Positions 15,937 to 26,118 of a stretch of DNA of 64,000 nt are shown in pieces. The stretch is from Arthrobacter sp. StoSoilB19 (GTDB lineage Bacteria; Actinomycetota; Actinomycetes; Actinomycetales; Micrococcaceae): NCBI RefSeq assembly GCF_019977275.1, contig NZ_AP024650.1, positions 2,418,001 through 2,482,000 of the forward strand, read 5' to 3'. Under the pieces are notes generated by a model. The model searched no databases. It worked only from the letters and a program-made list of their open reading frames with translations, and was not told the origin of the DNA. The translations under genes were made by a program, and so were the position numbers. The first letter of the stretch is position 1. Every line of letters starts with the position of its first letter.

Positions 15937-17439
15937 ATGGGAAGCGAAGCGGTGGCAACGGCTTTTGAAGCGATCGACTTCTCGATTGCCCTGCTCCGCG
16001 CCGAGGTAGCTGAGTCCCGTAACGGGTTCCCCCAGCACGCCGACCCCCTGGCCGCCGTCGCTGATGGGTGCCTGGACATCCTTGCCGGGATTTCTCGAAC
16101 CGAGGCCCGGGTCGCTGCGTTGAAGGCGGAGGCAACGGCCAGATACGCGGATTCCGCGCGATCCGCTGCGCCTCCTGACATGCCCGTCCAGGCGCTGGAA
16201 ATGGCAATAGCGGCCGAGGTGGGCTGCGTACTGGCCATCGGCGATCGGGCTGCGGGCATGCTGTTGGAGCAATCCCATGCTTTGGCGACGTCCTTGCCAC
16301 TCACCCTGGCAGCACTGCAGGCGGGAACTGTTTCGTGGCAACACGCCACGGTGATGGTGGACGAGACCGCCACCCTTGACCGCGACGCAGCGCGGGCACT
16401 TGAGGCGCACTTCCTCGACGCTGACGCGGCCAATTCTGCCCGCGGCTGCCCGGCCGGCGAGATGCCCGCCTTCCGGTTCCGGCGGAAGGCCAGGACTTGG
16501 CGCGAACGGCACCACCCGGACAGCATCGAAAAACGCCATGCTAAGGGAGCGCGGGACAGGTGCCTGGAATATGCCCCGGAGCAGGACGGCATGGCGCGGG
16601 TGTCTGCCTACCTGCCCGCGGACCAGGCGGCTGCGATCTGGAACCGCATTACTGCCATCGCCCGGGGCCTGCAAGGGCCCCACGAGGACCGGACGCTCAC
16701 CCAGTTACGGGCAGACGTATTTGCGACGGCAGCCCTGCGAAGCGACAACGGCATCAGCAGCGGCGCGACTAAGGCCGGGGCACCCGGCATCGCCGATGTC
16801 CCTACGCCCCGGGCCGAGGTCCTGATCACCGTTCCCGTCTTCTCACTGCTGGGACTGACAGAGGAGCCGGCGATGCTGGACGGGTTCGGACCCATCCCTG
16901 CCTCCATGGCCCGGAATCTCCTAACCAATGGAGCGGATTCGTTCCATCGCGTGCTCATAGATCCACGGGACGGGGCCCCGTTGGAAATCGGCCGCACGAG
17001 CTACCGGCTGACGAAGGCCATGCGGAACTGGCTACGAATGCGCGACGGCAAATGCCCGTTCCCCGGGTGCAGTAACCAGTCCCTGGACAACGAAGCCGAC
17101 CACCTCCTGGCCTGGCATCACGGCGGAACCACCGGGATCAGTAACCTGGGACAGCCCTGTCCCCGGCACCACAGACTCAAACACGCCAGCGGCTGGAGAC
17201 CGACTCCCGCATCAGAGAATGAACCGCCCGGCTGGATTTCACCATCCGGGCGGAAATACAAAAGCGAACATCAGGACTGGGAACCACCTCACTGGCCGTG
17301 TTCGTTGGGGCAGCAAGCCACAGAACGGCAACATCCATATCCTCCTATGCCCACCGCGGTGAGGGGGACCGTGGACTATTTTCGGGAACCGCCATCTGCG
17401 GGAGAAGCATTCCTTCGTACCTACCTCGATGCCAAATGA
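15937..17439 (+). CDS. DUF222 / HNH endonuclease domain protein
   Basis: About 500 residues. An N-terminal helical DUF222 domain (ALATSLPLTLAALQAGTVSWQHATVMVDE) is followed by a C-terminal HNH nuclease fold: CPFPGC, then EADHLLAWHHGGTTGISNLGQPCPRHHRLKH, with the His-Asn-His metal and catalytic residues intact. Such proteins are multicopy in actinobacterial genomes (13E12 type) and resemble homing-type nucleases, but their biological role is unproven. ATG 15937 gives the usual N-terminus; longer in-frame starts exist. No inverted repeats or target duplication are visible around it. Confidence 0.85.
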   Translation: MGSEAVATAFEAIDFSIALLRAEVAESRNGFPQHADPLAAVADGCLDILAGISRTEARVAALKAEATARYADSARSAAPPDMPVQALEMAIAAEVGCVLAIGDRAAGMLLEQSHALATSLPLTLAALQAGTVSWQHATVMVDETATLDRDAARALEAHFLDADAANSARGCPAGEMPAFRFRRKARTWRERHHPDSIEKRHAKGARDRCLEYAPEQDGMARVSAYLPADQAAAIWNRITAIARGLQGPHEDRTLTQLRADVFATAALRSDNGISSGATKAGAPGIADVPTPRAEVLITVPVFSLLGLTEEPAMLDGFGPIPASMARNLLTNGADSFHRVLIDPRDGAPLEIGRTSYRLTKAMRNWLRMRDGKCPFPGCSNQSLDNEADHLLAWHHGGTTGISNLGQPCPRHHRLKHASGWRPTPASENEPPGWISPSGRKYKSEHQDWEPPHWPCSLGQQATERQHPYPPMPTAVRGTVDYFREPPSAGEAFLRTYLDAK

Positions 17440-17455
17440 ACTGCCGGATATGGCA

Positions 17456-17492
17456 GCAAGGGACCCCGCACAAAACGTGCGGAGTCCCTTGC
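17456..17492. terminator. Bidirectional terminator between HNH gene and nrdF
   Basis: A 16-bp stem with one mismatch and a 5-nt AAAAC loop lies between two convergent genes, 16 nt after one stop and 25 nt after the other. It should serve both. Confidence 0.75.
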
Positions 17493-17517
17493 TGTCGGAT
17501 CCTGAAAAGAAGAAAGT

Positions 17518-18522
<1,005 letters not shown>

Positions 18523-18583
18523 CTAAGTTAAAGCGTACGACGGCGGGCGGGCGCCCGCCGTCGTACTGTCGCGTTGGTTGAAG

Positions 18584-20755
18584 CTACAGCATGCAGCTGA
18601 CGCAGCCCTCAACTTCGGTCCCTTCCAGCGCGAGCTGGCGGAGACGGATGTAGTAGATGGTCTTGATGCCCTTCTTCCAGGCGTAGATCTGGGCCTTGTT
18701 GATGTCGCGCGTGGTGGCGGTGTCCTTGAAGAACAGCGTCAGGGACAGGCCCTGGTCCACGTGCTGGGTGGCGGCGGCGTAGGTGTCGATGACCTTCTCG
18801 TAGCCGATCTCGTACGCATCCTGGTAGTACTCCAGGTTGTCGTTGGTGAGGTACGGCGCCGGGTAGTACACGCGGCCCAGCTTGCCTTCCTTGCGGATCT
18901 CAATCTTGGACGCCACCGGGTGGATCGAGGAGGTGGAGTTGTTGATGTAGGAGATCGAGCCCGTCGGCGGCACGGCCTGCAGGTTCTGGTTGTAGATGCC
19001 GTGCTCCATGACCGAAGCCTTCAGCGCGCGCCAGTCTTCCTGCGTGGGGATGTGCACGTTCTTGAAGAGCTCGCGGACCTTCTCGGTCTGCGGAACCCAT
19101 TCCTGCTCCGTGTACTTGTCGAAAAACTCCCCCGACGCGTACTTGGACTTCTCGAAGCCGCCAAACGTCTGGCCGGTTTCGATGGCCAGCAGGTTGGAGG
19201 CGCGGACGGCGTGGTACACCACCGAGTAGAAGTAGATGTTGGTGAAGTCCAGGCCCTCTTCAGAGCCGTAGTGGACCCGCTCCCGCGCCAGGTAGCCGTG
19301 CAGGTTCATCTGGCCCAGGCCAATCGCGTGGCTCTGGTCGTTGCCCTTGGCGATGGACGGCACCGAGGTGATGTTGGACATGTCCGAGACAGCCGAGAGG
19401 GAACGGATGGCCGTCTCGATGGTCAGGCCGAAGTCCGGCGAGTCCATGGTCTTGGCGATGTTCAGTGAACCAAGGTTGCAGGAGATGTCCTTGCCGGTGT
19501 CGGCGTAGGACAGGTCATCGTTGTACGTGGTGGGCTGGGAAACCTGGAGGATCTCCGAGCACAGGTTGGACATGATGATCTTGCCGTCGATCGGGTTGGC
19601 CCGGTTCACGGTGTCCTCGAACATGATATACGGGTAGCCGGATTCGAACTGGATCTCGGCGAGGGTCTGGAAGAACTCGCGTGCCTTGATCTTGGTCTTC
19701 TTGATCCGGGAATCGTCAACCATCTCGTAGTACTTCTCGGTGACCGAGACGTCCGAGAACGGCATGCCATAGACGCGTTCGACGTCATAGGGCGAGAACA
19801 GGTACATGTCCTCGTCCTTCTTGGCCAGTTCGAACGTAATGTCCGGAATGACGACGCCCAGGGAGAGGGTCTTGATGCGGATTTTCTCGTCCGCGTTCTC
19901 GCGCTTGGTGTCCAGGAACCGGTAGATGTCCGGGTGGTGCGCGTGCAGGTACACGGCGCCGGCACCCTGTCGGGCACCGAGCTGGTTGGCGTAGGAGAAG
20001 CTGTCTTCGAGGAGCTTCATCACGGGAATGACGCCGGAGGACTGGTTCTCGATCTGCTTGATGGGCGCGCCCACCTCGCGGATGTTGGTCAGCGCGAAGG
20101 CCACTCCGCCGCCGCGCTTGGACAGCTGCAGGGCGGAGTTGATGGAGCGTCCGATCGACTCCATGTTGTCTTCGATGCGGAGAAGGAAGCAGGAGACCAG
20201 CTCGCCGCGCTGCTTCTTGCCCGCGTTCAGGAACGTGGGGGTGGCTGGCTGGAAACGGCCTTCGATGATTTCATCCACCATCTGCAGGGCCAGCTGCTCG
20301 TTGCCGCGCGCCAGGTGCAGTGCCACCATGCAGACGCGGTCCTCGTAGCGCTCCAGGAAGCGCTTGCCGTCGAACGTCTTCAACGTGTAGGAGGTGTAGA
20401 ACTTGAAGGCACCCAGGAAGGTCTCGAAGCGGAACTTCTTCTTGTAGGCGCGGTTGAACAGCTCACGGATGAAGTTCATCGTGTACTGGTCCAGCGTCTC
20501 GCGCTCGTAGTACTGGTTCTTCACCAGGTAGTCGAGCTTCTCCTCCAGGTCATGGAAGAACACCGTGTTGTTGTTCACGTGCTGCAGGAAGTACTGGTGC
20601 GCGGCCTCGCGGTCGGCGCCGAACTGGATTTCGCCGTTGGGACCGTAGAGGTTCAACATGGCGTTCAGCTCGTGATAGCCCAGCCCCTTATACGCGGCGG
20701 GCATCTCAGGCTTCTGGGACCTGGTTACTTCTGTGTCTGCGACAGTCGTGTCCAA
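18584..20755 (-). CDS. nrdE: Class Ib ribonucleotide reductase alpha subunit
   Basis: A 723-residue NrdE without the N-terminal ATP-cone of class Ia, as expected. Catalytic landmarks are [14 protein letters not shown], the radical-site segment [13 protein letters not shown], and the redox tail CVSCML that receives electrons from NrdH. It reduces ribonucleoside diphosphates. TTG 20755 is chosen because AAGGA lies upstream and the protein then starts [18 protein letters not shown], the usual form in related genera; ATG 20704 is possible. With TTG the gene overlaps the end of nrdI by 31 nt. Confidence 0.95.
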   Translation of the reverse strand: MDTTVADTEVTRSQKPEMPAAYKGLGYHELNAMLNLYGPNGEIQFGADREAAHQYFLQHVNNNTVFFHDLEEKLDYLVKNQYYERETLDQYTMNFIRELFNRAYKKKFRFETFLGAFKFYTSYTLKTFDGKRFLERYEDRVCMVALHLARGNEQLALQMVDEIIEGRFQPATPTFLNAGKKQRGELVSCFLLRIEDNMESIGRSINSALQLSKRGGGVAFALTNIREVGAPIKQIENQSSGVIPVMKLLEDSFSYANQLGARQGAGAVYLHAHHPDIYRFLDTKRENADEKIRIKTLSLGVVIPDITFELAKKDEDMYLFSPYDVERVYGMPFSDVSVTEKYYEMVDDSRIKKTKIKAREFFQTLAEIQFESGYPYIMFEDTVNRANPIDGKIIMSNLCSEILQVSQPTTYNDDLSYADTGKDISCNLGSLNIAKTMDSPDFGLTIETAIRSLSAVSDMSNITSVPSIAKGNDQSHAIGLGQMNLHGYLARERVHYGSEEGLDFTNIYFYSVVYHAVRASNLLAIETGQTFGGFEKSKYASGEFFDKYTEQEWVPQTEKVRELFKNVHIPTQEDWRALKASVMEHGIYNQNLQAVPPTGSISYINNSTSSIHPVASKIEIRKEGKLGRVYYPAPYLTNDNLEYYQDAYEIGYEKVIDTYAAATQHVDQGLSLTLFFKDTATTRDINKAQIYAWKKGIKTIYYIRLRQLALEGTEVEGCVSCML

Positions 20756-21273
20756 AACGTGTCCAATCCTTGGTTGACCCGGGTAACGTCTTCCGGCGTT
20801 CCCATAAGTTCGAATCGATAGAGGTGGGGTACGTGGCATTTGGCGGCGATGATGTCCCCGGCCATGCAGTAGTTGTCCCCGAAGTTTGTGTTTCCGGCGC
20901 CAATCACGCCGCGGAGCAGTTTCCTGTTCTGCGGGTTGTTGAGGAACCGGATGACCTGTTTGGGAACGGACCCCTCTCCCCCGGTGCCACCGTAGGTGGG
21001 CACCACCAGCACGAATGGCCGGGTAGCGAGGAGGGGTGCGTCCTTTGGATAGAGCGGGATCCGGGCAACCTCACGGCCTAGCTTCGCGACGAAGCGGCTG
21101 GTGTTCTCGGATGCTGATGAAAAGTAGATGAGCTGGCTGCCGGTGCGGACCGGTTCAGCCTGGTCCTGCGACCCGGCCGGCGGGGACACCTCCACGCGCT
21201 GAGCCGCGTGGATGGGAACAACCTGGTGAATTGGTAAGGCCTCGCGGTCATGCTGTGCTGCTGGTGCTGCCAC
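20725..21273 (-). CDS. nrdI: Flavodoxin-like RNR maturase NrdI
   Basis: A flavodoxin-fold protein that reduces oxygen to superoxide for assembling the Mn-tyrosyl cofactor of NrdF. The FMN-binding parts are visible: [14 protein letters not shown] near the N-terminus, [12 protein letters not shown], and [15 protein letters not shown]. From GTG 21273 (ribosome site GAGGTGA) it has about 182 residues, about 40 longer than most NrdI at the N-terminus; an internal GTG would shorten it, so the extension may not be translated. It lies between nrdH and nrdE in the operon. Confidence 0.92.
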   Translation of the reverse strand: MAAPAAQHDREALPIHQVVPIHAAQRVEVSPPAGSQDQAEPVRTGSQLIYFSSASENTSRFVAKLGREVARIPLYPKDAPLLATRPFVLVVPTYGGTGGEGSVPKQVIRFLNNPQNRKLLRGVIGAGNTNFGDNYCMAGDIIAAKCHVPHLYRFELMGTPEDVTRVNQGLDTFWTRLSQTQK

Positions 21274-21322
21274 GTGAGTCACCTCAGCTGGTTGCTGGTT
21301 GCCGGCAGGAGAAGCGGAACTC

Positions 21323-21568
21323 CTAAGCCACGGAGGAAACGGCGGAAAGTGCCAGTTCCTCGATCTTGTCGGGGCGGAAGCCGGACCAGTGGTCCTGGTC
21401 GGTGACCACAACGGGAGCCTGCATGTAGCCAAGTGCCTTCAGTCGCTCGAGTGCCTCGGCGTCCTGGGAGATGTCAACGCTCTGGTAGGTGATGCCCTTC
21501 TTGTCGAGCGCGCGGTAGGTGGCGTTGCACTGAACACAAGCAGGCTTCGTGTAAACCGTTACGGTCAT
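21323..21568 (-). CDS. nrdH: Glutaredoxin-like electron donor NrdH
   Basis: An 81-residue thioredoxin-fold protein with the redox motif CVQC and the family's WSGFRPDKI segment near the C-terminus, which lets NrdH accept electrons from thioredoxin reductase. It passes them to the C-terminal cysteines of NrdE. It is the first gene of nrdHIEF, with AGGGGACAGGGA before the ATG. NrdR-like boxes lie 60-120 bp upstream. Confidence 0.96.
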   Translation of the reverse strand: MTVTVYTKPACVQCNATYRALDKKGITYQSVDISQDAEALERLKALGYMQAPVVVTDQDHWSGFRPDKIEELALSAVSSVA

Positions 21569-21630
21569 TGTCCCTGTCCCCTTAGTTGAAATCTTGCTGG
21601 CCCGGTGTCCCCGTCCAGCTGTATGTAGAT

Positions 21631-21642
21631 ACTACATGTAGT
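21631..21642. promoter_or_regulatory. Putative NrdR box core (ACTACATGTAGT) in the nrdH promoter
   Basis: A perfect 12-bp palindrome. The 16 bases centred on it match the NrdR consensus (ACACTATATATAGTGT) at about 12 positions. A TAGTAT that overlaps its end on the minus strand could be the -10, so NrdR binding would repress nrdHIEF when ATP or dATP is high. Confidence 0.6.
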
Positions 21643-21674
21643 GCAGACGCCTCTTTGGAACCCCAAGATGATGT

Positions 21675-21686
21675 ATTACAAGTATG
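21675..21686. promoter_or_regulatory. Possible second, degenerate NrdR box
   Basis: ATTACAAGTATG matches the first box core at 8 of 12 positions and is offset by 44 bp, close to four helical turns. NrdR normally uses two boxes on the same DNA face. This one is weak. Confidence 0.3.
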
Positions 21687-21850
21687 TCATTTAATGCACC
21701 GTTAATCCACAGGCAGGGGCGGGAAAAATGCCCGGAATCGCGGGTTTTTTGCGGGCTGGGTCCACACCCTGTGGAGTACTTAGCCACATTTAAAGGACCG
21801 CGTGTCGCACGGCTGCGGCGTGTCGCGCCCTGTTTCCTTCCGCATGAAAA

Positions 21851-21886
21851 GGGTCCGTGACCACTACATGTAGTGGTCACGGACCC
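21851..21886 (-). terminator. 36-bp perfect palindrome, terminator of the tspO gene
   Basis: The two 18-base halves are exact reverse complements. Read on the minus strand it is followed by TTTT, so it forms a strong terminator 48 nt after the tspO stop. Its centre (21863-21874) is the same ACTACATGTAGT 12-mer as the NrdR-like box in the nrdH promoter, 232 bp away. The remaining 21643-21850 holds no gene I can support. Confidence 0.65.
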
Positions 21887-21934
21887 GGGTTCCGCTCCCT
21901 GCGGCGAAGGTGTGTCCAGCTTGCCCGGGGTTTC

Positions 21935-22486
21935 CTACCGCTTGGCGGAGTTGAGGTTGGCGATGGAGGTGGACAACGCCGTGGCGAAGCCGCACCACGC
22001 CGCGTAGGGAGCCAGCGATACCCCGGCCGCACGGTTCAGCCGATAGGTGCGGCGCACCAGATCGGCGCTGCTGGCGGCGAGCAGGGCGGCCTCGGCCGCC
22101 GCAAGCCAGGGCCTGCGTGAGCGCCAGAAGAACCAGCTCCACGATGCATTGAGGACCAGGTTGGCAGCCAATGCACTCCGGTAGGCGCGGAGCTCCCGGC
22201 GGGAGCCCTTGCCACCCGGGTCGGATGTGCCGGCCGGGGTGGCAGCAGCCCGGTCCAGTTCAGCAGCCCGGTCCAGTTCAGCAGCCCGGTCCAGTGCGAC
22301 GGCGGACGTCACCGCGAGGTCTGCATACAGGGCCGTCCATACCAGCGGGAAGGCGATGGCCGGCGGCTGCCAGTCAGGCTTGCGCAGCCGCAGGTACCAG
22401 CTGCCCTGCGGATCCGTAGCCACTCCGCCCGCGGCGGCTGTGGCAACCGTCGCCGCCGTCGTCCATGCAAGTGTTTTCAGTCTCAT
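21935..22486 (-). CDS. TspO/MBR family tryptophan-rich sensory protein
   Basis: A 183-residue membrane protein with five predicted helices. The family core is visible: GSWYLRLRKPDWQPPAIAFPLVWTALY and NASWSWFFWRSRRPW. TspO proteins bind porphyrins or heme breakdown products and are linked to stress and tetrapyrrole handling. ATG 22486 has CGGAGG upstream. It is longer than the usual 150-160 residues because of a charged insert after helix 2 built from three 18-bp tandem repeats (22243-22296) encoding RAAELD units plus a Gly/Ser-rich stretch. It follows the CFA-type gene by 37 nt and may share its transcript. Confidence 0.88.
   Translation of the reverse strand: MRLKTLAWTTAATVATAAAGGVATDPQGSWYLRLRKPDWQPPAIAFPLVWTALYADLAVTSAVALDRAAELDRAAELDRAAATPAGTSDPGGKGSRRELRAYRSALAANLVLNASWSWFFWRSRRPWLAAAEAALLAASSADLVRRTYRLNRAAGVSLAPYAAWCGFATALSTSIANLNSAKR
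22243..22296. repeat. Three 18-bp direct repeats inside tspO
   Basis: Three nearly identical in-frame copies (only the last base of copy three differs) of CAGCAGCCCGGTCCAGTT. On the coding strand they read as repeated LDRAAE units in a loop. Confidence 0.85.
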
Positions 22487-22523
22487 GGCCGGAACCTCCG
22501 ATTCCCCTTGCTTCTGCCGAATG

Positions 22524-23900
22524 CTATAGCTGCGCCTCCCGGCGGTCCAGCACGATCTGCTGGACATCCAGGTAACCGGACTGGAAACCGGCGCGCGAGT
22601 AGCAGAGGTAGAACAGCCACATCCGCTGGAACACTGCATCGAAGCCGAGCTCCCCCACTTCCCGGGACCGGGAAAGGAACCGTTCCTCCCACAGCCGCAA
22701 GGTGGCGGCATAGTGGTCACCCATCCCCATGCGCTCCCTTACCCGAAGGGTGGTGTGCTGCTGGGTCACGCTCTCGATGGCACGGACGGACGGCAGGAAC
22801 CCGCCGGGGAAGATGTACTTGTGCACCCAGGTGTAGGCGTTGCGGGTGGCCAGCATGCGACCGTGCGGCATGGTGATGGCCTGGATGGCCACCTTTCCGC
22901 CGGGTGCCAGCACGCGGTCGATGGTCTGGAAATAAATGGGCCAGTACTCGTACCCCACGGCCTCGATCATTTCCACCGAGACCACGGCGTCGTACTCGCC
23001 TTCCACCGCCCGGTAGTCCTGCAGGGCAACGGTCACGCGGTCCGCGAATCCGGCATCCTCAATGCGTTCCTGCGCCAGCGCCTGCTGCTCGCTGGACAGC
23101 GTGACGCTGTAGACCGTGGCGCCGCGGGCGGCGGCACGCAGGGCAAGCTCGCCCCAGCCGGTGCCGATTTCCAGCAGCCGCGTCCCCTCGCCCACGCCGG
23201 CCTTGTCCAGCAGCCGGTCGATCTTGGCCCGCTGGGCCTCGGCCAGGAACTCCCATGCAACGGTGGACAGCGGACCCGCCTTCTCCGGGAACAATGCCGA
23301 GGAGTAGCTCATGGTGGAATCCAGGAAGTTGAAGAACAGGTCGTTGGACAGGTCGTAGTGCCGGGAGATGTTGCTGCGGGTGTTTTGTTCGGCGTTGCGT
23401 TCCTGGCGGGGTGTCCGGGGCAGGTACAGCGAGCGCAGCTTCTGCAGCGGCATGGGGATCAGCGTGTCCACGGAGGCCGCGAAGACTTCGAGCAGCGCGG
23501 CGAGGTCCGAGGCTTCCCAGTCGCCGGCCATGAAGGATTCGCCCAGACCGATCAGGCCGTTGTGTCCGATCCGTGCCTCGAAGGCGTCGGGCCGCAGCAT
23601 GGTCATCACGGGGGCCTCCGGACCGCCGGTTCCGAGCACGGCCCCGTCCGGATATTCGACGCGGAGCGGCAGCCGCTTGACCGCACCCCTGAACAGCAGG
23701 CCCGCTGTCCTGCCGGCCAGTCCGGCTTTCATGCCCGACGGCGGTTGGGCAACACCTGGCCACAGGTCGGGATTGATGATGGCGGGCGACGCCGGCACCC
23801 CGGTTGCGCCCCAGGCTGCGGGCACGTGTCCGGCGGATGGTCCGCCGGCCTTGCCTTCGACACGGCCTGCGGTGGTGCCGTTATCGTCCGTCATGGTCAT
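22524..23900 (-). CDS. CFA synthase-family fatty acid methyltransferase
   Basis: A 458-residue SAM-dependent methyltransferase of the cyclopropane synthase family. After a helical N-terminal domain come NTRSNISRHYDLSNDLFFNF, the SAM motif LLEIGTGWGELAL, VVSVEMIEAVGYEYWP and a C-terminal YLCYSRAGFQSG. It should modify the double bond of phospholipid acyl chains, giving cyclopropane or, as in mycobacterial UfaA1-type enzymes, mid-chain methyl branches. It overlaps the DUF1365 gene by 4 nt (ATGA) and is the third gene of the trio. The first 30 residues are low complexity; ATG 23894 is also possible. Confidence 0.88.
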   Translation of the reverse strand: MTMTDDNGTTAGRVEGKAGGPSAGHVPAAWGATGVPASPAIINPDLWPGVAQPPSGMKAGLAGRTAGLLFRGAVKRLPLRVEYPDGAVLGTGGPEAPVMTMLRPDAFEARIGHNGLIGLGESFMAGDWEASDLAALLEVFAASVDTLIPMPLQKLRSLYLPRTPRQERNAEQNTRSNISRHYDLSNDLFFNFLDSTMSYSSALFPEKAGPLSTVAWEFLAEAQRAKIDRLLDKAGVGEGTRLLEIGTGWGELALRAAARGATVYSVTLSSEQQALAQERIEDAGFADRVTVALQDYRAVEGEYDAVVSVEMIEAVGYEYWPIYFQTIDRVLAPGGKVAIQAITMPHGRMLATRNAYTWVHKYIFPGGFLPSVRAIESVTQQHTTLRVRERMGMGDHYAATLRLWEERFLSRSREVGELGFDAVFQRMWLFYLCYSRAGFQSGYLDVQQIVLDRREAQL

Positions 23901-24628
23901 TGAACTGCCTCCTGTGAAGTGTGGGGTGGTCTGGCAACGACGGGCAGGTGTCTTGCCCAGAGTTTAATGCCCTGTATCCGGATCAGGGCGGATACCAGCA
24001 GCGGCGCGGCAGGCACCGCGAAAGCCGCCGCCAGGATGTTCGAAACGGTGGCGGGGCGGCGCCGTCCGTCCATGGTGGCCACGAAGGGCCGGTGCCCCTC
24101 CCGCTCCAGGATGATTGATACGGCAAGCCTGTCCCCCGGGGCCGGGAGCTTCATCCGGTACTCGCCGTCGACGTCGTTGAAGGGTGACACGTAGAACGCC
24201 TTCGGCACCGAGGCCCGCCCGGAGGAATCGGTTCGCAGCAGGTAGCAGTGCCGCTCCCCGTAGGTGTTGTGGACTTCGGCCACCACGCACTGCAGTTCCC
24301 CGGTGGAGCGGTAGCACCAGAACAGGGTGAGCGGGTTGAAGACGTAGCCAAAAACCCTGGCACTGGTGAGCATGTGGATGGGTCCGCCGTCGGGCTCCAC
24401 CCCCTGGGTGCGCAGGTAGCGCTCCACGTTGGCCCGAATGCTTGCGCCGGGATCGCCCAGGTGGTCTCCGGCGCGGAACACTGCCAGCGGCCGGAGCAGG
24501 AACGGCAGGCGCGGCATGTGGTCCAGGTCCACGAACCAGCTGTAGCTGCGGTAGGTGAACGCATTCTTCAAGGGGCTGCGCCGGACATGGGAGATGGACG
24601 TGCGGAAAATCGAGGCGTCCATGGTCAT
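23897..24628 (-). CDS. DUF1365 family protein
   Basis: A 243-residue protein. DUF1365 features are ISHVRRSPLKNAFTYRSYSWFVDLD at the start and the block VFGYVFNPLTLFWCYR, then EVHNTYGERHCYLL and KAFYVSPFNDVDGEYR. The family is almost always next to an FAD amine-oxidase-like gene and a CFA synthase, as here, and is believed to act in unsaturated fatty acid modification, but its reaction is unknown. One hydrophobic stretch near the C-terminus may touch the membrane. It overlaps both neighbours by 4 nt. Confidence 0.9.
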   Translation of the reverse strand: MTMDASIFRTSISHVRRSPLKNAFTYRSYSWFVDLDHMPRLPFLLRPLAVFRAGDHLGDPGASIRANVERYLRTQGVEPDGGPIHMLTSARVFGYVFNPLTLFWCYRSTGELQCVVAEVHNTYGERHCYLLRTDSSGRASVPKAFYVSPFNDVDGEYRMKLPAPGDRLAVSIILEREGHRPFVATMDGRRRPATVSNILAAAFAVPAAPLLVSALIRIQGIKLWARHLPVVARPPHTSQEAVQ

Positions 24629-26022
24629 GCCCGTTCCGTGGACAGCAGTTCCCGCTCCCCCTCGCCGGAGGAGTTGCCCGGTTCATCCGCGCGTGCCTCC
24701 GGCCAGGTGCGGCCCAGTTTCTCGGCCGCCCGCACCCCGGAGAGGGCACCGTCCTCATGGAAGCCCCAGCCAAGGTAGGCCCCGGCGTAGGCGATCCGGT
24801 TGTTGCTCAGCGCGGCGATGGCCTGCTGGGCCTGGAGGGATTCCGGCGTGTATTGCGGATGTTCGTACACCATGCGCTCCAGCACGGTGGTGCCGGCAAT
24901 CAGTTCCGACTCCCCCAGGCTCACCAGGTACGGCTTTCCGTCCACGGGATGCAGCCGCTGCAGCCGGGTCAGGTCGTAGCTCACCAGAACCTTGTCGGGT
25001 CGCGCGTCGCACGCCGGGAGCCGGTAGTTCCACGACGCCCTGGCGTTGTCCGCGGCAGGCAGGACTGCCGGGTCCCGGTGGAACACGGTGTGGTTCACCG
25101 AATACGGCATCCCGCCCAGCGCCTCCTTCTCTTCCGGTGTGGCGTCGGACAGGAACCAGAGAGCCTGCGCGGGATGGGTGGCGACCACAACGGCGTCAAA
25201 CTCTTCCGGCCCGCTGGCCGTTACGAGCTCCACGCCGTCGGGCAGGCGCCGGATGGCAGTGACGGGCGTGTTGAGCCGGACGTCGGCAAGCGTGGCGGCG
25301 AGCTTTTCCACGTACCGGGCAGAGCCGCCGGTGACGGTACGCCACTGCGGCGAACCCTTGATCCCCAGCATGCCGTGGTGGCCCAGGAACGTGAAGAGGT
25401 ACCGCGCGGGGTAGGCCAGGGCGGTGGTGGGGTCGCAGGACCAGACTGCACTGACCACGGGGGTCATGAAGTGGGAGATGAAGTAAGGGCTGAACTTCTC
25501 CCGTTCCAGGAACGCGCCAAGTGTCAGTTCCGGCACCGGCACCTCGCCGCTGACGGCCGACGGCGGCGCGGTCCTGAGCAACTCCCTCGCCTTCCGGTAG
25601 AAACGGGTCACCTCCAGCAGCATCAGCAGGTAACGGCCGCGGAGCAGGCTGGAGGGTTTGGCGATGATGCCGCGGGCGCCGTCCCGTGCCCCCGCGTATT
25701 CCAGCCCGCAGCCGTCGCAGCGGATCGACATGCTCATCTCGGAGTCCTGGGTCTCGACGCCGAGTTCGGCGAACAACCGCAGCAGTGTGGGATAGGTCCG
25801 TTCGTTGTGCACGATGAACCCGGTGTCCACCCCGATGACGCTGCCGTCGGGCTGCGGCATGTCGTGGGTGTGGGCATGGCCTCCCAGCCGTGAGTCCGCC
25901 TCGAACAGGGTGACGTCGTCCTGCCTGTTCAGCACGTAGGCGGCCGTCAATCCGGCCACGCCGCTGCCGATCACGGCGACGCGCCGCCGCCCGCCTGGAC
26001 TTCCTGCTGGGTTAGGTGACAA
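24625..26022 (-). CDS. FAD-dependent oxidoreductase (amine-oxidase/desaturase-like)
   Basis: A 465-residue flavoprotein. The dinucleotide motif is VIGSGVAGLTAAYVL, followed by LFEADSRLGGHAHT, GVDTGFIVHNERTYP and a C-terminal IAYAGAYLGWGFHEDG that closes over FAD. This is the NAD/FAD-binding subgroup found with DUF1365 and CFA synthase. It likely desaturates or rearranges the lipid chain acted on by the methyltransferase (inference). TTG 26022 is chosen because AGAGGAG lies 7 nt upstream; ATG 26067 is a longer option. It is first in the operon and diverges from a LysR regulator. Confidence 0.88.
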   Translation of the reverse strand: MSPNPAGSPGGRRRVAVIGSGVAGLTAAYVLNRQDDVTLFEADSRLGGHAHTHDMPQPDGSVIGVDTGFIVHNERTYPTLLRLFAELGVETQDSEMSMSIRCDGCGLEYAGARDGARGIIAKPSSLLRGRYLLMLLEVTRFYRKARELLRTAPPSAVSGEVPVPELTLGAFLEREKFSPYFISHFMTPVVSAVWSCDPTTALAYPARYLFTFLGHHGMLGIKGSPQWRTVTGGSARYVEKLAATLADVRLNTPVTAIRRLPDGVELVTASGPEEFDAVVVATHPAQALWFLSDATPEEKEALGGMPYSVNHTVFHRDPAVLPAADNARASWNYRLPACDARPDKVLVSYDLTRLQRLHPVDGKPYLVSLGESELIAGTTVLERMVYEHPQYTPESLQAQQAIAALSNNRIAYAGAYLGWGFHEDGALSGVRAAEKLGRTWPEARADEPGNSSGEGERELLSTERA

Positions 26023-26106
26023 TTCATGCTCCTCTGCTGAACATTTGCCGCTGGGCTGCGTATACAACTGGCTATTCGGTGCCGTGCCGGCTGTGGATGG
26101 GTGAAG

Positions 26107-26112
26107 TACTGT
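26107..26112 (+). promoter_or_regulatory. Leaderless -10 candidate (TACTGT) for the LysR gene
   Basis: TACTGT is followed by 6 nt and GTG 26119, which is also where LysR family alignment would place the start. Confidence 0.45.
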
Positions 26113-26118
26113 GGGCTG

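Noticed and set aside
15937..17439. HNH gene as part of a mobile element
   Set aside because: No inverted repeats, target duplication, transposase or integrase around it; DUF222-HNH genes are ordinary residents of these genomes.
22487..22720. Longer TspO start at 22720
   Set aside because: It overlaps the CFA gene; ATG 22486 has a good ribosome site and the right N-terminus.
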